Position numbers and translations under genes: made by a program
Part shown: piece after piece, positions 5,165 to 6,705 of the stretch
Position numbering within the stretch: position 1 is the first letter of the stretch
Layout: each line of letters starts with the position of its first letter
The notes under the pieces: generated by a model
Seen by the model: only the letters and a program-made list of their open reading frames with translations
Told to the model about the DNA's origin: nothing
Databases searched by the model: none
Assembly: GCA_043101615.1 (NCBI GenBank)
Contig: JBICID010000106.1
Coordinates: forward strand, 1 to 6,705
DNA: 6,705 nucleotides
Direction of reading: 5' to 3'
From: JBLHKT01 sp043101615
GTDB taxonomy: Bacteria; Planctomycetota; Phycisphaerae; Phycisphaerales; UBA1924

Positions 5165-6687
5165 TTACTCCTCGTGCACGCCCGCCAGCGTGCCGGGCGC
5201 GACCCACCAGGGGTCGCCCAGGTCGAGCGGGACGATGTGCGAGGACCCGTCGCGCGTGCCGCTGAGGTACGTCTCGGCGAGCTCGCGGTAGAGGGTCAGG
5301 TCGCCGTAGTCGACGATGCCGTCGTTGGTGAGGTCTCCGGCGAAGTAGCCTGTGCTCCCGCCGGGGCCGCGCATGGATCGCATGGTGGCCTCGAAGTAGA
5401 GGTCCCAGTCCTCTCCGGCGTAGGGCACGCCGTTGCCGCGTGTGAGCTCGATCTGGCCGTCGCTGTCGAAGTCGAGCGGGGCGGTGATGCGTCCGAAGCT
5501 GAGCAGCCGCTGGAGGAACTGTGCCTCGTGGAAGGCGGCGTACTCCGCCTTGAGGTCCATGCGTCCGGTGTGGACGCGGAAGACCATGCCCAGGTCGCGC
5601 AGTCGCTCGTAGAACGAGATCGGGTAGCCCTCGAGCCAGAGGCCGGACTCCCCGTCGGTGCCGGTGCGGTTCGAGTCCTTGATCCAGCAGGTGACCTCGG
5701 TGGTGTCCGGGTCGAACAGCGTTGCGCCCGAGGCTCCGTCGATGAGGTCTCCGAACCGGGTCTCGATGAACAGCGGGATCCCCATCCACCCCGCCTCGCC
5801 GATGACGCTCTCGGCCGGGGTGTGGTCGATCAGGCGACCGTCGCCCGGGATCGCCTCGCCCCCGAACCTGGCCAGCGGGCCCCACGTCGGGCTGTGGCGC
5901 AGGCTGGCCAGCACCTCGCGGCTCTTGACCCCCCCGCCCGCGTCCTCGGTCCTGGAGGAGGCGTCGAACCAGAACTCGGTGAAGCCGAGGCGGATCCAGG
6001 GGTAGATGTTCTGGTGCATCCACGCGACGTGCCGGATGTTGTTCATGTCGGGCAGCTCGGCCCCGTCCATGCCGGAGCGCCATGGCTCGTGGATCTTCCA
6101 GCCCAGGAACACGCCCATCGAGACCGGGTCGCCGTCGAGCTCCTTCTGCGCGATCCAGCGGCGCACCTCGAGCCAGAACCACTTGCGCCGCCAGTCCTCC
6201 ATGGTCCAGTACTGCGCCGAGTCGTAGTCGTCGCCGGCCTGCGAGCCCGCGGGCAGGTGCAGCACGATGCGTCTGAACCCCGCGTCGTAGTGCTGATCCA
6301 GGCGGCTGATCAGGTAGTCGAAGGCGTCGGGGATGCCGTTGCCGCCCCAGATCACGCGGTCCTCGTCGGTGTAGCCGGAGATCTCGTCCAGGCTCTCGCG
6401 CCCCTGTCCGTACCACGCGTCGGTCAGGCCGCGCACGTTCGACCGGTTCCCGTTGTGCAGCGCGATCTGCACCGACGGGCGTCGGTCCGGGGCGAACGAG
6501 CCGCCGACGCTCGCGTCGGTGAACTTCGCGGACCACGAGACCGACACGGGCATGGAGCCCCAGTCCTCGGTCCACGACTCGGCGTAGAACGGTCGCCCGC
6601 GGTCCGACCTCGAGAAGTACGAGCCGGACTGGATGCTGCGCGCCCCCACGCCGGGCGTGGGCGCGTTCAGCTCGAACCCGTTCGGGG
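5165..6687 (-). CDS. Probable exported protein with C-terminal dockerin-like EF-hand pair (5' end missing)
   Basis: The reading frame is open from the stop at 5165 to the end of the window, so the N-terminus and any signal peptide are missing. A GTG at 6649 is only an internal codon; residue numbers here count from it (494 residues). The main part (about 60-385) is unrecognised. It is rich in Trp and acidic residues and has strand-like segments such as RRIVLHLP (126-133), SMGVFLGWK (177-185), FTEFWFDAS (223-231) and FGGEAIPGDG (262-271), which would suit a TIM-barrel hydrolase; this is speculation. The C-terminus has two calcium-loop motifs, DFDSDGQIE (393-401) and DLTNDGIVDYGD (439-450), the second followed by LTLYREL. 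This is like the dockerin modules common on exported planctomycete proteins. Bases 6688-6705 are adapter, so any codons read from them are not real. A terminator follows at 4952-4986. Confidence 0.8.
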
Positions 6688-6705
6688 AGATCGGAAGAGC
6701 GTCGT
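6688..6705 (+). other. Illumina TruSeq adapter remnant at the contig end
   Basis: The final 18 bases, AGATCGGAAGAGCGTCGT, match exactly the start of the reverse complement of the Illumina TruSeq universal adapter, as known from standard adapter sequences. An 18-base chance match at the very end of the window is extremely unlikely. These bases are a sequencing artefact and do not belong to the organism. The reading frame of the dockerin gene happens to stay open through them. Confidence 0.95.

Noticed and set aside
6647..6649. GTG as the true start of the dockerin-type protein
   Set aside because: The frame stays open upstream to the end of the contig, the encoded N-terminus has no signal peptide, and the upstream codons read as ordinary protein. 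The gene is simply cut by the contig end.

Overview
The window looks like a fragment of a high-GC bacterial chromosome, most likely from the Planctomycetota (Phycisphaerae-like). The grounds are the strongly G/C-ending codons, a secreted protein ending in a dockerin-type EF-hand pair, and a phosphohexomutase with a GEGNGG sugar loop. The assignment rests on recognition alone. The last 18 bases match an Illumina adapter exactly, so the window probably runs to the raw end of a metagenomic contig.

Layout: (1) 5-1522, minus strand: a complete alpha-D-phosphohexomutase (phosphoglucosamine/phosphomannomutase), with a roughly 600-bp interior stretch of different codon use. (2) 1523-1785: an intergenic region between divergent genes, carrying two 39-bp direct repeats that each fold into a UUCG-capped hairpin. 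A third, terminator-like hairpin lies between them. A TATCCT -10-like box sits directly in front of the next start codon. (3) 1786-2145 and 2160-2540, plus strand: a two-gene operon of a small three-helix membrane protein (PnuC/PQ-loop-like) and a short 6-pyruvoyl-tetrahydropterin synthase family enzyme of the ExxHGH type. (4) 2541-2678: a G-rich spacer with a 21-bp tandem duplication that starts over the previous stop codon, then a second TATCCT box in front of (5) 2679-4832, plus strand: a complete polyphosphate kinase 1. (6) 4833-5164: a gene-free convergent region with a clear intrinsic terminator for the minus-strand gene. (7) 5165 to the end of the window, minus strand: the C-terminal part of a probable exported protein with a paired dockerin-like calcium-binding module.

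The genes do not form one pathway. The mutase supplies amino-sugar or mannose phosphates for the cell envelope. The pterin enzyme probably serves folate or another pterin pathway, perhaps together with the small membrane protein. Ppk1 stores phosphate and makes polyphosphate, and the last gene product acts outside the cytoplasm. I see no mobile element, phage gene, CRISPR array, tRNA or rRNA, and no clear sign of a new multi-gene system. The main unusual points are the two apparently leaderless promoters, the hairpin repeat pair, the codon-use island in the mutase, the ExxHGH pterin enzyme and the split dockerin.
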